Source of the DNA: Camellia lanceoleosa | Taxonomy: Eukaryota > Streptophyta > Magnoliopsida > Ericales > Theaceae | DNA length: 64,000 nucleotides | Direction of reading: 5' to 3' | NCBI GenBank assembly: GCA_025200525.1 | Contig: CM045762.1 | Span: forward strand, 110,148,734 to 110,212,733 | Shown here: in pieces, positions 1-12,069 of the stretch | How positions within the stretch are numbered: position 1 is the first letter of the stretch | How the letters are laid out: each line of letters begins with the position of its first letter | The notes under the pieces: model-generated | What the model saw: only the letters and a program-made list of their open reading frames with translations | The model's database searches: none | Told to the model about the DNA's origin: nothing | Program-made: the position numbers and the translations under genes

Positions 1-1150
1 GGATCGGAACTCGGTTGTCCTTCAACGATACCTTCTTCTTTCTTCCCTTCTGGGGTTTGGCATTCTTGCCGATCTTCATCTTTGACTTGTGAAATGATCC
101 ATCTTCGGCTCTTCGAGCACATTTGAAATTCTTTGCCCCTAGTTCCAGGGGTGCTTCTGATCTAGCTTTGCAAGCTTCTTTTGATGACATCTGATCTTCT
201 TGTTCTGACTTTCTTGCCTCTTGTTCGAGGGCTGCTTTGAATCTGGCCACACAGGCCTCACGTCGTGGTTGTCTGTTGAACATTCTGAATCTAAGTTCAA
301 GGTTTGAAAGCAAAGGGGTCGAGTCCCGAGGCTAAGAGCGATCCTAAGCTGCACAATCTCAAGAGCGATTCCACACACGTCTTTGTAGAACCGCGCAAAA
401 CATTTTTTTGAAATTTTTTTTAAGAAAGCGACAAATCGCTCGCGCTGAAGCCAGTGTAGAACCAATCTGGATCAAGCCATGATCCTTCTCAGTACTCACA
501 CAAACAAGCATGATTTCATTCATTAAGGGCTTAGCATGCCTTTCTTTCTCTCAGTTGATCAAATTTTTGCAAATCCCGAGGAATTCCTTCCTCTTCGTTT
601 TCACCACAGCATTTGAAAAAGTTTTGAAAAACTTAGGTCAATGCAATGACTTCAAGACACAAAAAAAACAGAGTTCTTAGTCAAATATTGCCATCTCATT
701 CAGAACTTCCGGTATAACTGGCACAAGGCAGAAGCAAATGCGAGAGCATGAAAATCACCGCTATTTCATTGAAAATCTGTTGGCACAACTGGCTCCCCTA
801 CAGAAACAGGCTCAAAACAAAATGAAAAGACAAACGCAAAACAAAATGGTGATGACCGAGGTGACACCCCCGGAATCACCCGACCTTTGTACAACGGGAC
901 TGACTCAATATAACAAGACAGACCCTTAATCAAAAAGACTGACTCAAGACAAGAGACAGACTCAAAACAAAACTACAGAACTGACTCAACACCCAAGTCA
1001 AAAACTACAAAACTAGCATTTGCAAATGCTCAAAACAGTGCGTGCCAAACGCCACATCTGGAGTAAACTGAGCGCCGCCCACAGGTGGTTCATCCCCCAA
1101 TCACATACTCGTACTATCCCCCAAATTCACTGATCCAGTGACGATAGACT
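1..1150 (-). other. Internal region of Tat/Ogre-like element, downstream of gag
   Basis: Read on the minus strand, this is the stretch after the broken gag. No protease or reverse transcriptase motif is visible. A lysine-rich open stretch runs off the left edge at about 140-1, and a 108-codon open frame (465-139) matches nothing I recognise. Around 900-1010 short GACTCA words recur. It may be the gag-pol spacer, an intron-like region as described in Ogre elements, or part of a non-autonomous element. The window ends before this can be settled. Confidence 0.5.
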
Positions 1151-2589
1151 TTACTGAGCTGGTGCAACAATGACCTTGTTGTCAATCTGATTTTGTATCT
1201 CGTGACGAAGACGGACGCAACCGTTAGTGTCATGACCGGTTTGTTGATGGAAAGCACAATACTTAGTCGGGTCATGCTTTGCAGGGAGAGGATCGGGTAG
1301 AGGCCGTTGCTCCAACGGTTTCCGATGTCCTTTCCTGAGTAGGACCCCTAGAGCTTTAGGTAAAGGCATAAAGAGTGGAGTGAAAACCCTCTTGCCTCGG
1401 GGTAGATAGTCTGAAGTTCGGGGGGTTTGAAGTGGATGCACCAACAAAGGGGGTGGCTGCTCTTGGTGTGGTGGTGGCGACCATGCCCACTTCGAAAGAT
1501 CTTACAACTGCATCACCACTGGTGGTCGCATTCGAACTGTGGTTGAATGCCCTCTTGGGCTGCTCTCGGTCTTGGTCAATCAGACTTTGTTTCAAAGCAT
1601 CCTTGATCTGTACTCCCATCTCATGTAAGTCTGAAAAGGTGGGGAAGGGGAGCACAATCATGTTTTGTATAAGCTTGGGTTGGAGGTTGCACACAACCAT
1701 CCGAATATGATCTTTGTCGGAAGGCCTTGTAGTCATCATTAAGGCCTTTGCCCTCCATCTCGTCACAAACTCTGAGAAACCCTCCTTTGGCTCTTGGCGG
1801 GTGACTTCAAGATCACGAGTTGTGACCTCAATCTGCGCGTTGTAGGAGTATTGATTACTAAACGCCTTAGCCATCTCTTCCCAATTCTGTTTCACAGAGT
1901 TCTCCAATTTCGCATACCAGATATCGGCTATCCCAGACATGGTTCGACCGAATAGTGATAGCTTCATCGTGGTGAGGCCCAACGACCTTAAGATATCCGA
2001 AACCTCAGTGTACCATGGGGTCCCCGGACCCATCAAATCGGTCAATATGCGGCATCTTGAATCTATCCGGCAGCGTCACAGCTGCGTCGGTATATCCATC
2101 TTCAATGTTAGGGATGGTCTTGACTCCCTGGGAACTCTTGAATAATTTTTCCAGTTTACTCACCTTTAGTGCTGTGGGGTCCACCTTGAACTCGAAGGGG
2201 GAGTCTGATAGGTTGATGGGTGTCTTGGATAGCTGGGGTAGAACCGGGGGCAGAGTCGGCCCCGTTAGGATGTCTGTATCCTCCTGGACATTCTGAACAT
2301 TCGCCGTCTCCCCGGGTATTGGGACTCTTGGTGGGGGAGGAGCTTGGTGTGAAGTAGATACTCCAGTTTGCTGCTCTAACCTGGCAATTGTCTCTGCCTG
2401 TTGGGCTATGACCACGGCATGTTGCTTGGTGAATTCCGCTTGATGGATAGTGTCTTGCTGCATGACTTTCATACTATCCTGGAATTGGCGCACCATCTCT
2501 TCCAGACTCAACATATTGTCCTGATCTAACTGAGCAACAGGTATATCTGTGTTTGCAGTAGGCTTGGAAATCTCAACCCGACTGCTCAA
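1151..2589 (-). pseudogene. Tat/Ogre-like retrotransposon gag, frameshifted
   Basis: This is the capsid/nucleocapsid polyprotein of a Ty3-gypsy element of the Tat/Ogre kind; in a live element it packages the RNA into cytoplasmic particles. Three overlapping minus-strand frames carry consecutive parts: 2589-2005 (Gln-rich coiled N-terminus ending in DRFDGSGDP), 2045-1356 (capsid core with WYAKLENSVKQNWEEMAKAF and RWRAKA) and 1447-1151 (C-terminus with PLPDPLPAKHDPTKYCAFHQ and a single zinc-knuckle-like C-x2-H-x4-H-x4-C, HDTNGC). The frame changes near 2010-2040 and 1360-1440, so at least two indels broke it. The knuckle style is what points to Tat/Ogre rather than to the Tekay elements elsewhere in the window. 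Its LTR lies upstream at 3395-7236. Confidence 0.8.
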
Positions 2590-3370
2590 AGATCACTGAT
2601 CTGGTAGCTGTTGTATTGGTGGTCTGTGCCTAACTAGCCTTCTCTGACTGATTGAACTGAAGTCTCGACCGACAAAGTCTATCGACAAATCAATGTGCGA
2701 GGGATATCGAGCTTCAAGCTATAGTTCCATGACTACCCCTAGCAAAAGAGAAAACATACAGCATCTCATCTCAATTTCATTGGAACAAATACGAGCATAG
2801 CGGAATGACTGTACTCAATACTGATCACTGTTCCCCAAATAACTGCCCCAAAAACTGATACCCTTAGGTAAAACTGATTCCCCAAATACTGATGCCCGCA
2901 GGCCTGATACCCAGATTTACAAACTGATACATGCATTCCCTGTAGAGACACACTCTAAAAGCACATAGCATGTAAAAGAGAGCCAAAACACCCCTATGTT
3001 GGGGTAGGGTTTCCCTGTCCTATTTTGTCAGGAGCTAGGGTTTCACTACGCACGCAACGGTTTCAAACAACCTATATCGGTAAGCAACCTGTCCTAGTTT
3101 GGAATGGTCACTATGGATTCCGAATATGCACTAGGTCGAATGGTCGAAAAGGATGCCCCGGTAGAACCGGAGTTTGTGTTCCCATGCTGGCAGAGCCCAC
3201 AACCGGTCAGCCTTATGGCATGCTTTGACAAAGTCATGCCTTCGGCAAACCGCTCAGAAATAGCAGATGGCCAACACGGTGTCCTAGGCGCACCAATGCA
3301 CATGTAATGCAAAGGAACACATAAATGTAATCAAAACAGGATATCACGAGTTCGAGTCAAGCTCTCTAAA
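2590..3370 (-). other. 5' leader of Tat/Ogre-like element
   Basis: Untranslated stretch between primer site and gag, read on the minus strand. It holds repeated CTGATACCC/ACTGATNCC words at 2815-2930 and no credible coding frame. Short open frames here overlap on both strands and match nothing. Confidence 0.5.
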
Positions 3371-3389
3371 GTCCCCAGCAGAGTCGCCA
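3371..3389 (-). other. Primer binding site, Tat/Ogre-like element
   Basis: On the minus strand this reads TGGCGACTCTGCTGGGGAC and starts 5 bases inside the LTR edge at 3395. The TGG start and position fit a tRNA 3'-end complement. From memory this type of site is assigned to tRNA-Arg in Ogre elements, which I cannot check here. Confidence 0.75.
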
Positions 3390-4768
3390 GAAACTGTAGA
3401 CGTCCCCGAACGCCCCGGGAGAATGACTCCCGTTCGGTTTGTCTGTGGGCCTACTACAATTTGGACTCAAATTGTCATGGTTCTTAATCTATACTAAAGA
3501 GTCCAAATCTGGCAAATTGTTTTGAGAAAATAGATTTTTGAAAGAAGTGCCAAACATGAACTGTTTTGCCAGATACAGAGTTGCCACCTAAATATTTTTT
3601 TAATGGGGGAATTTAGGAAACCCTGACTCGGTGCCAAAGGCCACGTGTTCGTCATCATCAAAGTTTCCTCGGCTCGGGAACTTAGGTACGATTGGGGAAG
3701 GTCAACTATGAGCACCCCCTCTAGCCCGATCCGAAGATCGGCCTCTACTAACCATGATATCTTGTTTTGAAAACATTATGCGCTCTTATTTTGGTTATTA
3801 GCCTAGAATTACTATGTTATGCGCGCAGCAAAGAAGTATAGACCAAATCGCCTAAATTGGAACAAAACATTTCACGTTTGTTTTGAAAATGGTTTCCTAC
3901 TCGCAAGTAGGCTAAAATGCAGGTTTTGCCACCCTCGAGTGGGCTTTTAGAAAAGATGGTTTTGCCACTATCTAATGGGCTTAAAACTCACAGTTTTAAT
4001 GCATTATCCCAATTTAAGCAATTCGACCTCCATCCACAAGCATTCGAGCAGTTATATCACATAAGCAGCTAGCCTCATGGTAATCATGCAATTATGGCAA
4101 CACTCACACGTATGCGGTATGCTAAAGCATAAAAGCTCACCTAGTACTCCAAGCCAAAACAGGAACTAATTAGTAATCATATGCACGATCCTAGTTCATG
4201 TTTAAAATGGCTAATGCAACGCATGCAAAGATGCAATCTAGACAAGCTCGGCTATCCTAAACATGGCATGTGAAATGCTACAACTAACACGTATTCAATT
4301 TAGAATTGAAATACAGATGCAGTTAGAATGATGCGCCGAGCCCGGTGCATGCAAGACAAATATATGAATGCACGTATGCATTGCATAAGGTATGCTAATT
4401 TAAATATGCCCTAAACTAACCATCGAAAGCTAGTGAATAAAAGGGAAGAAAGACGTGGGGTTGGAAGACATACACACACTCACGCACACTTATTACACAA
4501 TTGCCCTCGCTCGGAGGGTCCGAACAAATATTACAGTCCGAAAAAATAATACTGAATTAATTATTACAGAATTTCTAATTAATCAACAAATTAAATGCAG
4601 AAAGAAGGTAGCCACAGCCTCACCTCAGGATGCGTGAATGATGCATGCTTGATCCATCTCGCCTGGAAACTCGCTGCCATAGCACTGTTGCCTCTGTTTA
4701 CACTGTCTTACCCCCCTGAAAACTTGCACAAGTCCCAAGAATGCTTCTCTGGACACTGGGAAGCATCA

Positions 4769-4854
4769 CCGGCCAAGTAAAAACACCATCGGCCGAATCG
4801 GATGATCACCGGCCACATTTTTGTCTACCGGCCAAAAATTGATGGCGGCCGGCA
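4769..4854. repeat. CCGGCC word array, about 20-bp period
   Basis: CCGGCC-like words start at 4769, 4789 (TCGGCC), 4809, 4828 and about 4848, that is 20, 20, 19 and 20 bp apart. They sit in the minus-strand LTR, downstream of its TATA-like box. Compare the arrays in the other LTR types. Confidence 0.65.
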
Positions 4855-6628
4855 TCAGATTTAGCCGACCGCCAAAGCTTCCTCTGAATCGGCAATTGAC
4901 AAAGAAGAGAGGGCAAACAATGCATGGCATGGAATTTTCAGGCAAATTTATGCACGGACACACTCCCTATCATGTAATGGACTCAAAGGAGTGTGGCCCT
5001 CGACCCTCGGGCCATCAATCACGCATTTCAATGCATGATGGCCCAAAAGCCAAGTGTGCAACTTCGATATCAAATGAAATGCAAGCACAAAACACATCAA
5101 AGGGCCCCAACCCCTATCATCATTGATCAAAGGGCAAGGGATACATGCTCAATGAAATGCAACCTAGGCATGGAGGCAAAGTATGCAACATGAACATTCA
5201 AATGAGCAATGTATACTAGGCACGCAACCTAAACATGCAAAACACACAAGTATGCAACAACACACAAGGTGAGCATGCATCAACATGCAAAGGATGGTCT
5301 TACACTAACTTGGACAGCTCTCTACTAGGTCCAAAACAGTGGCCAAAATGATGCAACAAAGGCATGAAAACACACACACAAGCATGCATGCACAAGGCCC
5401 AAAACATGGATCATAAACCATCAACTCTTCAAAGCACGAAAGGGATGGAAAACGCAAGTATGCAAGCATGGAACATGGACTGAAATATGGTTCCTAATGA
5501 TGCCAAATCATGAGAATGAGCCAAGTAAAGCATGCTAGTGACCCGCACACCCAAGGCTAGTAAGCTAGAATGCAAAGGAGCTATACAAAGCATGGCAAGC
5601 ATGACTCCAAAGGCCCAAGACAGACCTTAAGTATGGCAAAAAAGTGCTAAAACCCTCTTGGAGCCTAACCAAAATCATGCTAAAATGTCATCTCACAACA
5701 TGATGCATGTTAGGCGAAAACATAGGATTACTAGGTAAGCATGTGATGCATGCAAGGGACCATTAAACCAAGCAAAAACAGATCTAAGGCATGCCAAAAT
5801 ATGACCAAATACCCACTGAAATGTGTCCAATACATGCAAGAATAAGGTGCTCCTTTGAAAGGCCAATAAGAGGGTTACTCTACACATGCAAGAAGGATAC
5901 TCAACATGACCAAAACAACTCTGGAAATGGCTTATAAGAGTCCTAAACCCCACTGAAAAATGCCTGAATTGAGCTCAAGAAGTGTGCAAATATAGGCCCC
6001 TTTGTAAGGCCAAAAGTGCAAGCAAACAAGACAACAAGGAGAGGGGATGGCCCTCTCCTTCTTAGGACCTTAAACCACCATCCTCACCACTGAAATCCCT
6101 CAAGATTTCAGTGGTGTGGAGGCCCAAACAAGGTGGTCCCGGAGCTCACTAAAAATGCACAAAAATGAGGCCAAACAAGGCCTAAGAGGGGGTAGACAAC
6201 CCCAAACACAAAAGTGTTCTTGAATAGACTTAAAAATGATCTAAAAAAAAGACTTTTTTCAGTTATACACAAAGCTTAAATCAGCATGCAAGATAGGTCA
6301 AAAGCTAATGCAAGATTGGGGAAAATAAAGTAAAAGTATTACCCTTGAAGAACACCTCAAGAACAGTAGGTCCAGCCGCCTTCTCCGGATCAAAACTGAC
6401 CCAAAACTTCAAAAACAAACCCTCAAGGCCTCCCAAGTTGAAGTATGGTGTAATGGTGTGTGTATTAGTGCAATAGTATGAACTAAACACACCTTTGGGC
6501 CCTCAAAGCACACACAAAGGAAGAGAGAGAGATATAGAGAGAGAGGATGATATACCAGATATATGTATGTATTTAGGTCTGGAGTTGTTCAACACTTCTA
6601 ATCCTAGACAAAGGAGGAAGAAGGGCTC

Positions 6629-6636
6629 TTATATAA
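6629..6636 (-). promoter_or_regulatory. TATA-like box of Tat/Ogre-like LTR
   Basis: TATATAA in GC-richer surroundings on the minus strand, upstream of GA/CT-rich sequence. It is placed by pattern only; no transcript evidence is available. Confidence 0.5.
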
Positions 6637-6887
6637 GCAAAGAAAAGGCTCTAAGCTTCTCAAGGAAGCTAAATGAAAAGGGGCAAATGGTGCAAATGGT
6701 TCATGGCTTCTTGAAGAAGCTGGGACAGTTGGCCAAGCTTCCCCAAGAAGCTTGGCCAACGGTTCATCCTTCTAGAAGGAACTAGGTGGTCAAGGGCTCA
6801 AAACAGCCATCCCCGTGCATGGGGAGTGGTGTTGGTGTATTCCAAAGCACGGTGGCATGCACCAACCCTAGGAAGAATGAAAGGTCA

Positions 6888-7014
6888 CCGGAAAAATAGA
6901 TCACCAGCCAAATAAAGTGCCGGCCGGCCACAGAGAGTGCCGACCGGCCATTAATACCAAGCAACCACAACTGGTAGCAACAAGGAATGGCCGGTGATGT
7001 GAAGGGAGGGTCGG
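6888..7014. repeat. CCGGCC paired-word array in U3
   Basis: CCGGCC words lie at 6924 and 6944 (20 bp apart), CCAGCC at 6904 (20 bp before), and GGCCGG/GGTCGG at 6989 and 7009 (20 bp apart). In minus orientation the array lies about 250-380 bp upstream of the TATATAA box at 6629-6636, as expected of U3. Confidence 0.65.
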
Positions 7015-8671
7015 TGGAGTGTGGGGATGACCAACAAGCCATTCCCTTCCTTCCAAGGCAAAAACACAAGTGTTTGGTGCAAAACCAAACACTAAACGAA
7101 CGAGTTAAGAGATCTTGAGGCAAGGTGCGCAGCCGAGGCCTCCGGGAACTCAAAACGAACACAAACAAGGGTGATCACTGAGTGTTCAATCAGTGACGTC
7201 CAAGTCTTAAGGATGGTCAAAAATGGGGTGTCTACAATATATCAGAGTTTTGCTTACAAAAGATATTACATGCGTGAAACAAAATAAATGCCCTGTGGGC
7301 TTACTGCTTTCCATGTATAACTTGATTACAACAAAGAAGAGTTCTAACTCTATACATAAAAAGCCCTCAGCTAGAATTTACATGTAAGATCCACAAAATA
7401 ACAAAAAGAGAGTCTTCAACTCCTAAACCTCACAAGCTAAGGCCTTGAAGGCAGCATATCACCTGTGCCTGAAAAGCGGTGTCCCAAGTAGGGTGAGCCA
7501 AAGCCTAGTAGAGATATGCTAAACAGTATATGAGAATTAACTAAAACATTCGCATTCGATAAATGTTTAACGCTTATAAACCATCTTAAACCTTTCCAAA
7601 ATCAATCAACACTGGTACCCATATTTCAATTCACTTCCAGTTATTACCCAAGTCAATTCGTTGACATAATTCAATATTATTCAAACAATTCAAAATGAGA
7701 CTACAACTCATACCATCAACACTTCATATATATAAACATCATTCATGCACTTCCATATCTTGCCATTTTACGGAACTACGTCTGAAGGAACCGGCACCCA
7801 AATATAAATAAGATTTTAAGACTTTCACCCTGGACACTCTGGCCAATTCAATTATCCATGGAGTCCATCCCTTATCTCCTCCCACACAATGGAGTTCATC
7901 CCCTATCTCCTCCCAAACAATATGCATATACAATGTATTTAAACAAGTTGTCATATACAATGACCAATTCAATCACATATACAACGTTCACATCCAACCG
8001 TCATATTCAATAACATAATCCAATTGATTAGTTTCAATTTACCTAATCATCATGCAGTTTCTACAACAATCATGGCTATCCTCCACCGATAGCCCAAAAC
8101 AGATATATCTAGATAGATAAATAAATTTCTCAACAGATGATTCACCACATTTGTCCTAGGTGAGTGATTCATTGATCCAGCTACACCATTTAATCACATG
8201 TTCCTTCAATTTCATAATTTCCAAGCCAATTTCATTAATTACATAACAAATCCACTATTTATACAAAATAGTCATTTAATTCCAAACTAGGGCATTTTCC
8301 CCAAATCCCAAAACATTGACCCAAGGTCCAAATCTCACCATTTCAACAATTATACATCATTAACCTCATTTTAAAGATCTTACATTCACACATGGAGTTT
8401 TAATTAGAAAACCCCTCTTTCTCAAATCAACACCCAAACCCTAACTTCACCCAAACCACCCATTTATACAAAATGGCCAATATTTATGTTAAAGCTCATA
8501 AAAATGAGTAGAGTATTTCTATCTCAAGGAGAGAAGATGAGCTAAGCAAGAGATGAACTCCAAAGATGATGAAATCAACTTCCACTCGGATTAAAATGGA
8601 GATCTTGAAGAGCACAAACTTTTTATCAAAGGGTGGAAGGTGAAGAGATCACTAGATCTAGGTCAAAATGT

Positions 8672-8673
<2 letters not shown>

Positions 8674-8709
<36 letters not shown>
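8674..8709. repeat. (GA)n microsatellite
   Basis: Uninterrupted GA dinucleotides of about 35 bp in the leader part of a minus-strand LTR. Confidence 0.95.
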
Positions 8710-8713
<4 letters not shown>

Positions 8714-8818
8714 AGAGAGAGAAGCTCTCAACTTAGGGTTTTCAAAAGTTAGAGAGAGAGAAATGATAGAAAAAAGTGATTTAAAATGTCACTTACGGGA
8801 TCTGATATACGTACAGTC

Positions 8819-9130
8819 CGCTCGAGTGAAGTGCTTGACGCTCGAGCATTAGACACAAAAATTAAGCCCGCTTGAGCGCAATAAAGGCCGCTCAAATGCC
8901 AAGACACAACAGCAAGGCACTACCTACTCGAGGTCAAAGAGACCTGCTCGAGCGTAGAATACACACGTCCTGTATTTTACAGACTTCAGAAAGTCGCTCG
9001 AACGCTAGAAGGGCCACTTGATCTTAGACCCACTTGAGCATAAAAGACACTTCTGTAGTAATTTTTGCAGACACACAATGTACTGAATGAATGCAAACCC
9101 CGCTCGAGCGCAAATATGCCCGCTCGAGCG
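8819..9130. repeat. Paired CGCTCGAGCG palindromes, five pairs
   Basis: Ten-base words matching CGCTCGAGCG (some decayed) start at 8819/8839, 8869/8889, 8925/8945, 8995/9015 and 9101/9121. Each pair is exactly 20 bp apart, and an extra word lies at 9031. The last pair is perfect. The array lies upstream of the leader in minus-strand orientation. Confidence 0.85.
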
Positions 9131-9316
9131 AAAGACCAAAATTTTGGGCAACAAGGTTCTTGACCAACAACCAACTAACCTATTTCGAACACACCCACAA
9201 CATTCCAAAGCTCAAATTCAAAAGGTAAGAAGAGGAAATTCATAACAACAATATTAAACGACAAGACCCGAGTCCAAAACACCATAAAGGTCGAGTTAGA
9301 AACCGGGATTGCTATA

Positions 9317-10283
9317 ACTGTTGCTTGGTTCGTCTTCTCTCTTTGAGGTAGCGGTTTTCTATACTTTTATATGGTCTTTAGCTTGGTTGTTTGTCGTTGT
9401 GTAATAATGGTGGGATTTGGGAGTATTTTGAACGAACTTAGGGTTTGGGTATGAAATAAAAAGAGGGGTTTCAATATGAGTGTGAAATAAATGATTATGG
9501 GGTTCGAGTGCGAGGTTCTATAGTGGCAAAATAGTTAATTTTGGCATTTGGGTTGATATTTGGAAAAATGGGATTTTTGCCTTAAATGGGTCAAATTGTT
9601 ATTTTGTGTAAATACTTGAAATTGATAATGGTAATGCAAAATTGGATGATTGTTGATGTACATGGTGGAGTTGGACACATGTTGTCTCTCACCCATGGAA
9701 ATTTGAATAATTTATCTGTTGAGAAGATTGTTTATCTGTTAGAAATATCTGTATTGGGCTATCGGTGGAGAATAGCTATGATTGTTCTAGAAATTGCACA
9801 AGGATTAGGTAAATTAAAACTGCTTTAGTGCTTCTTGTCATTGAATATGGCAAAGATTTATATACATTGTATATGTATGATTGTTTACGAAGAGAAAGGG
9901 GATGTACTCCATTGTTTGGGAGGAGATAGGGGATGGACTCTATTGAAATTAAGTTGGCCGGAGTGTCCAAGGTTAAAGTCCTGAAATCTTGTGTGCACAT
10001 GGGTGCCGATCCCGCAGATGAAATTTCTATAAAATGGTAGATTTGAAGTGTTTGTGTGATAATGTATTGAATTGGAAAACCACTGAGTTGTAGTCTTTGT
10101 TGGGTTGTTGCAAATAATGAAATTGACCCATGAATTGGGAAGAATAAATGAACTTGAAATGAATTGAAGGAAAATAAATTGAAATATGAACTTTGGGACT
10201 TTCCGATCATACGTAATATGAATGTCTTGTCACAAGCCTTGTATATGCACAATTATAATTATATCTTGTTAAATCTTATATAC
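9317..10283 (+). mobile_element. Plus-strand LTR, left visible part (resumes at 32833)
   Basis: Matches the R/U5 side of the element C LTR on the plus strand (CTTTGAGGTAGCGG, the CTATCGGTGGAGAATAGC block near 9760, GGGAGGAGATAGGGGATGGAC near 9925). The upstream part is beyond the left edge. The LTR is interrupted at 10283 by a solo LTR with TATAC target duplications and continues from 32833 to its CA end at 33256. It is the oldest layer of the nest. Open frames in it are unsupported. Confidence 0.7.
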
Positions 10284-11528
10284 TGTCACGCCCCAAATTT
10301 TAATTACTTGAAAACATTACCAAGAGCCTGAACTTTAGGTCCATTTTTTTTTAATTAAAAATATCTATTACACTTGAGTAATAGAAACATAATAGTACAT
10401 GTTCTCTCTCATGATGGGTACAACAATAATGATAATACATGCCAAGCTCCCACTACGGGGTTACAAATAAATTATTACAAACATCACAGCACAATGAGAT
10501 TACACATAAGAGATACATGAACTTCCTAATCCTTCAACCAATCAATCTGAAATCTCTTCTTGTAAAAAAAATGAAACAACAAGGGGTGAACACAATTGCC
10601 CATTAGGAATCTCATAGTTCTAAAACAATAACCATTCTATAAATAGAAATGATCATGCATACAGGGTGATACGATATAGTAGGTGACGTTTTGTAATCTA
10701 AAAATATCATACGTATAGTACCTTTTTCTCAAAATTTATTTGAACATTTAAGGAAAACCTTTAACCATCAAAAACTATCTTTTTTATCAGAAAACCAAAA
10801 ATCCTTTTTGGAAACAAACATGTTTAAGGAACCACATCATTTTATATTTATTAACACATTCCAAAATATTCCTCTTTTTATTCCCATTCTCTCCTTTTCT
10901 AGTTTACATTTATTATAACGTCATAACCTCAAGTTCAAGTTCCCTTAATACTTCAAAACATCCCACATACATGCTATTCCCACCAATCTATTCATATTTG
11001 CTGTAACTCCTCAATACAAAAATCCAAATCTCATTCACCAAAAAAAAAAAAAAAAAAATTCAAATCTCTTTTATCATCAATAATTGTTACCCTATACTCA
11101 ACTCCTACTTATCTAACAACTACATCACATCCACACTTGCATTATCAACTATAATTCAAAATATCACAACTACATCACATCCAGACTTGCATTATCAACT
11201 ATAATTCAACATATCACAACTACATCATATCCACATGTGCATTATCAATCAAAATTCAACATATCCAAAGGATAATAGATCCTTTTAATTCAATTTCTCA
11301 ATTAATCATAAAACAAAACCTTTACTTTTTCCTAATAGATACAACCCGGTGAGTTCTTTATCACCAATCCCTTAGCCAATTACCATTTCATTATCCATTC
11401 TTTTCAAATAAGTTCTATATACATTTCCATTCCATACCAATTTACACATCAAATGGTAATTTCACAAGTTCATCACAAGTCACATATATCGTCACTGACC
11501 TCAACTCACTTCACAACATATTCCACCT

Positions 11529-12030
11529 TTTGCCGACTTGATGCGGCAGGATAATGGGTACCCAATTCATAGCACATTCCACCTTTTGCCGACTATTATA
11601 CGGTGGGAAGTGAAATCCCAAAAATCATTTTTTCAAACACCATATCTTTTTTCAAAAACCATTTTCAACTTCTTAAAACCATCCCCCACATTTGCCGGCT
11701 ATTATACGGCAAGACGTGGGCACCCAAAACATTTTTGAAAACCATCTGTTTTTCTACTTTTGCCAGCTACAATACAGCAGAACTATGTGGACACCCAAAA
11801 ATCATATTTTCACTTTTGCCGACTACAATACGGCAGGACTATGTGGACACCCCAAAACAGTTTTCTCACAGTTGTTCAGCGATAAGCCTAGATAGGGCAA
11901 TTGGGCACATTGAATTCAAACCACCCCCACGTTTACCGGCTATTATGCGGACGATTGTGGGCACTAAAAAACCATTTTTTTTTCATTTTTAAAACAATTT
12001 CCCACATTTACCGGCTATGATACGGACGGT
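11529..12030. repeat. TGCCG...CGGCA inverted-repeat array
   Basis: Degenerate unit TTTGCCGGCTATTATACGGC occurs near 11529, 11587, 11691, 11760, 11816, 11933 and 12007, each usually followed by a GTGG(G/A)CACCC-like tail. TGCCG and CGGCA can form a short stem around a 9-base AT-rich loop. The same array recurs at about 47705-48215 and, reversed, at about 45165-45440. Confidence 0.8.
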
Positions 12031-12069
12031 CACGGGCACTGAAAAACCATTTTTCAACTCCCCGCGCGG

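Larger units (their letters stand above)
3395..7236 (-). mobile_element. 5' LTR (3.84 kb) of Tat/Ogre-like element
   Basis: The LTR is bounded by TGTAGAC at 3395 and GTCTACA at 7236, with near-perfect inverted ends (TGTAGACGTCCCC against TGTAGACACCCC). The primer site lies just inside the left edge, so on the minus strand this is the 5' LTR; the 3' LTR lies beyond the left edge. A 3.8 kb length is typical of Tat/Ogre and far above the 1.8-2.7 kb LTRs of A-C. A TATATAA box on the minus strand lies at 6629-6636, followed by GA/CT-rich sequence near 6515-6545. It carries CCGGCC-type arrays (4769-4854, 6888-7014) and an ATGCA-rich central part (about 5000-5700). A diverged relative lies at 50657-52438. 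No gene is supported inside. Confidence 0.85.
7237..9316 (-). mobile_element. LTR (element-C-like family), minus strand, cut at left
   Basis: Aligns by eye with the minus strand of LTRs 34267-36294 and, more distantly, element C (shared blocks such as GGAGATAGGGGATGGACTCC and the CTATCGG(T)GGA(G)GATAGCC segment near 8065-8095). Its U3 end is TATAGCAATCCCGG on the minus strand (edge 9316); its other end was removed where the Tat/Ogre-like element inserted at 7237. It holds a GA microsatellite (8674-8709) and five pairs of CTCGAG-type palindromes (8819-9130). Only short chance frames occur. It lies inside an opposite-facing LTR that resumes at 9317. Confidence 0.75.

Noticed and set aside
6782..7168. 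128-codon minus-strand frame in the Tat/Ogre-like LTR
   Set aside because: Overlaps other frames, matches no family, and sits in U3 with the CCGGCC array.
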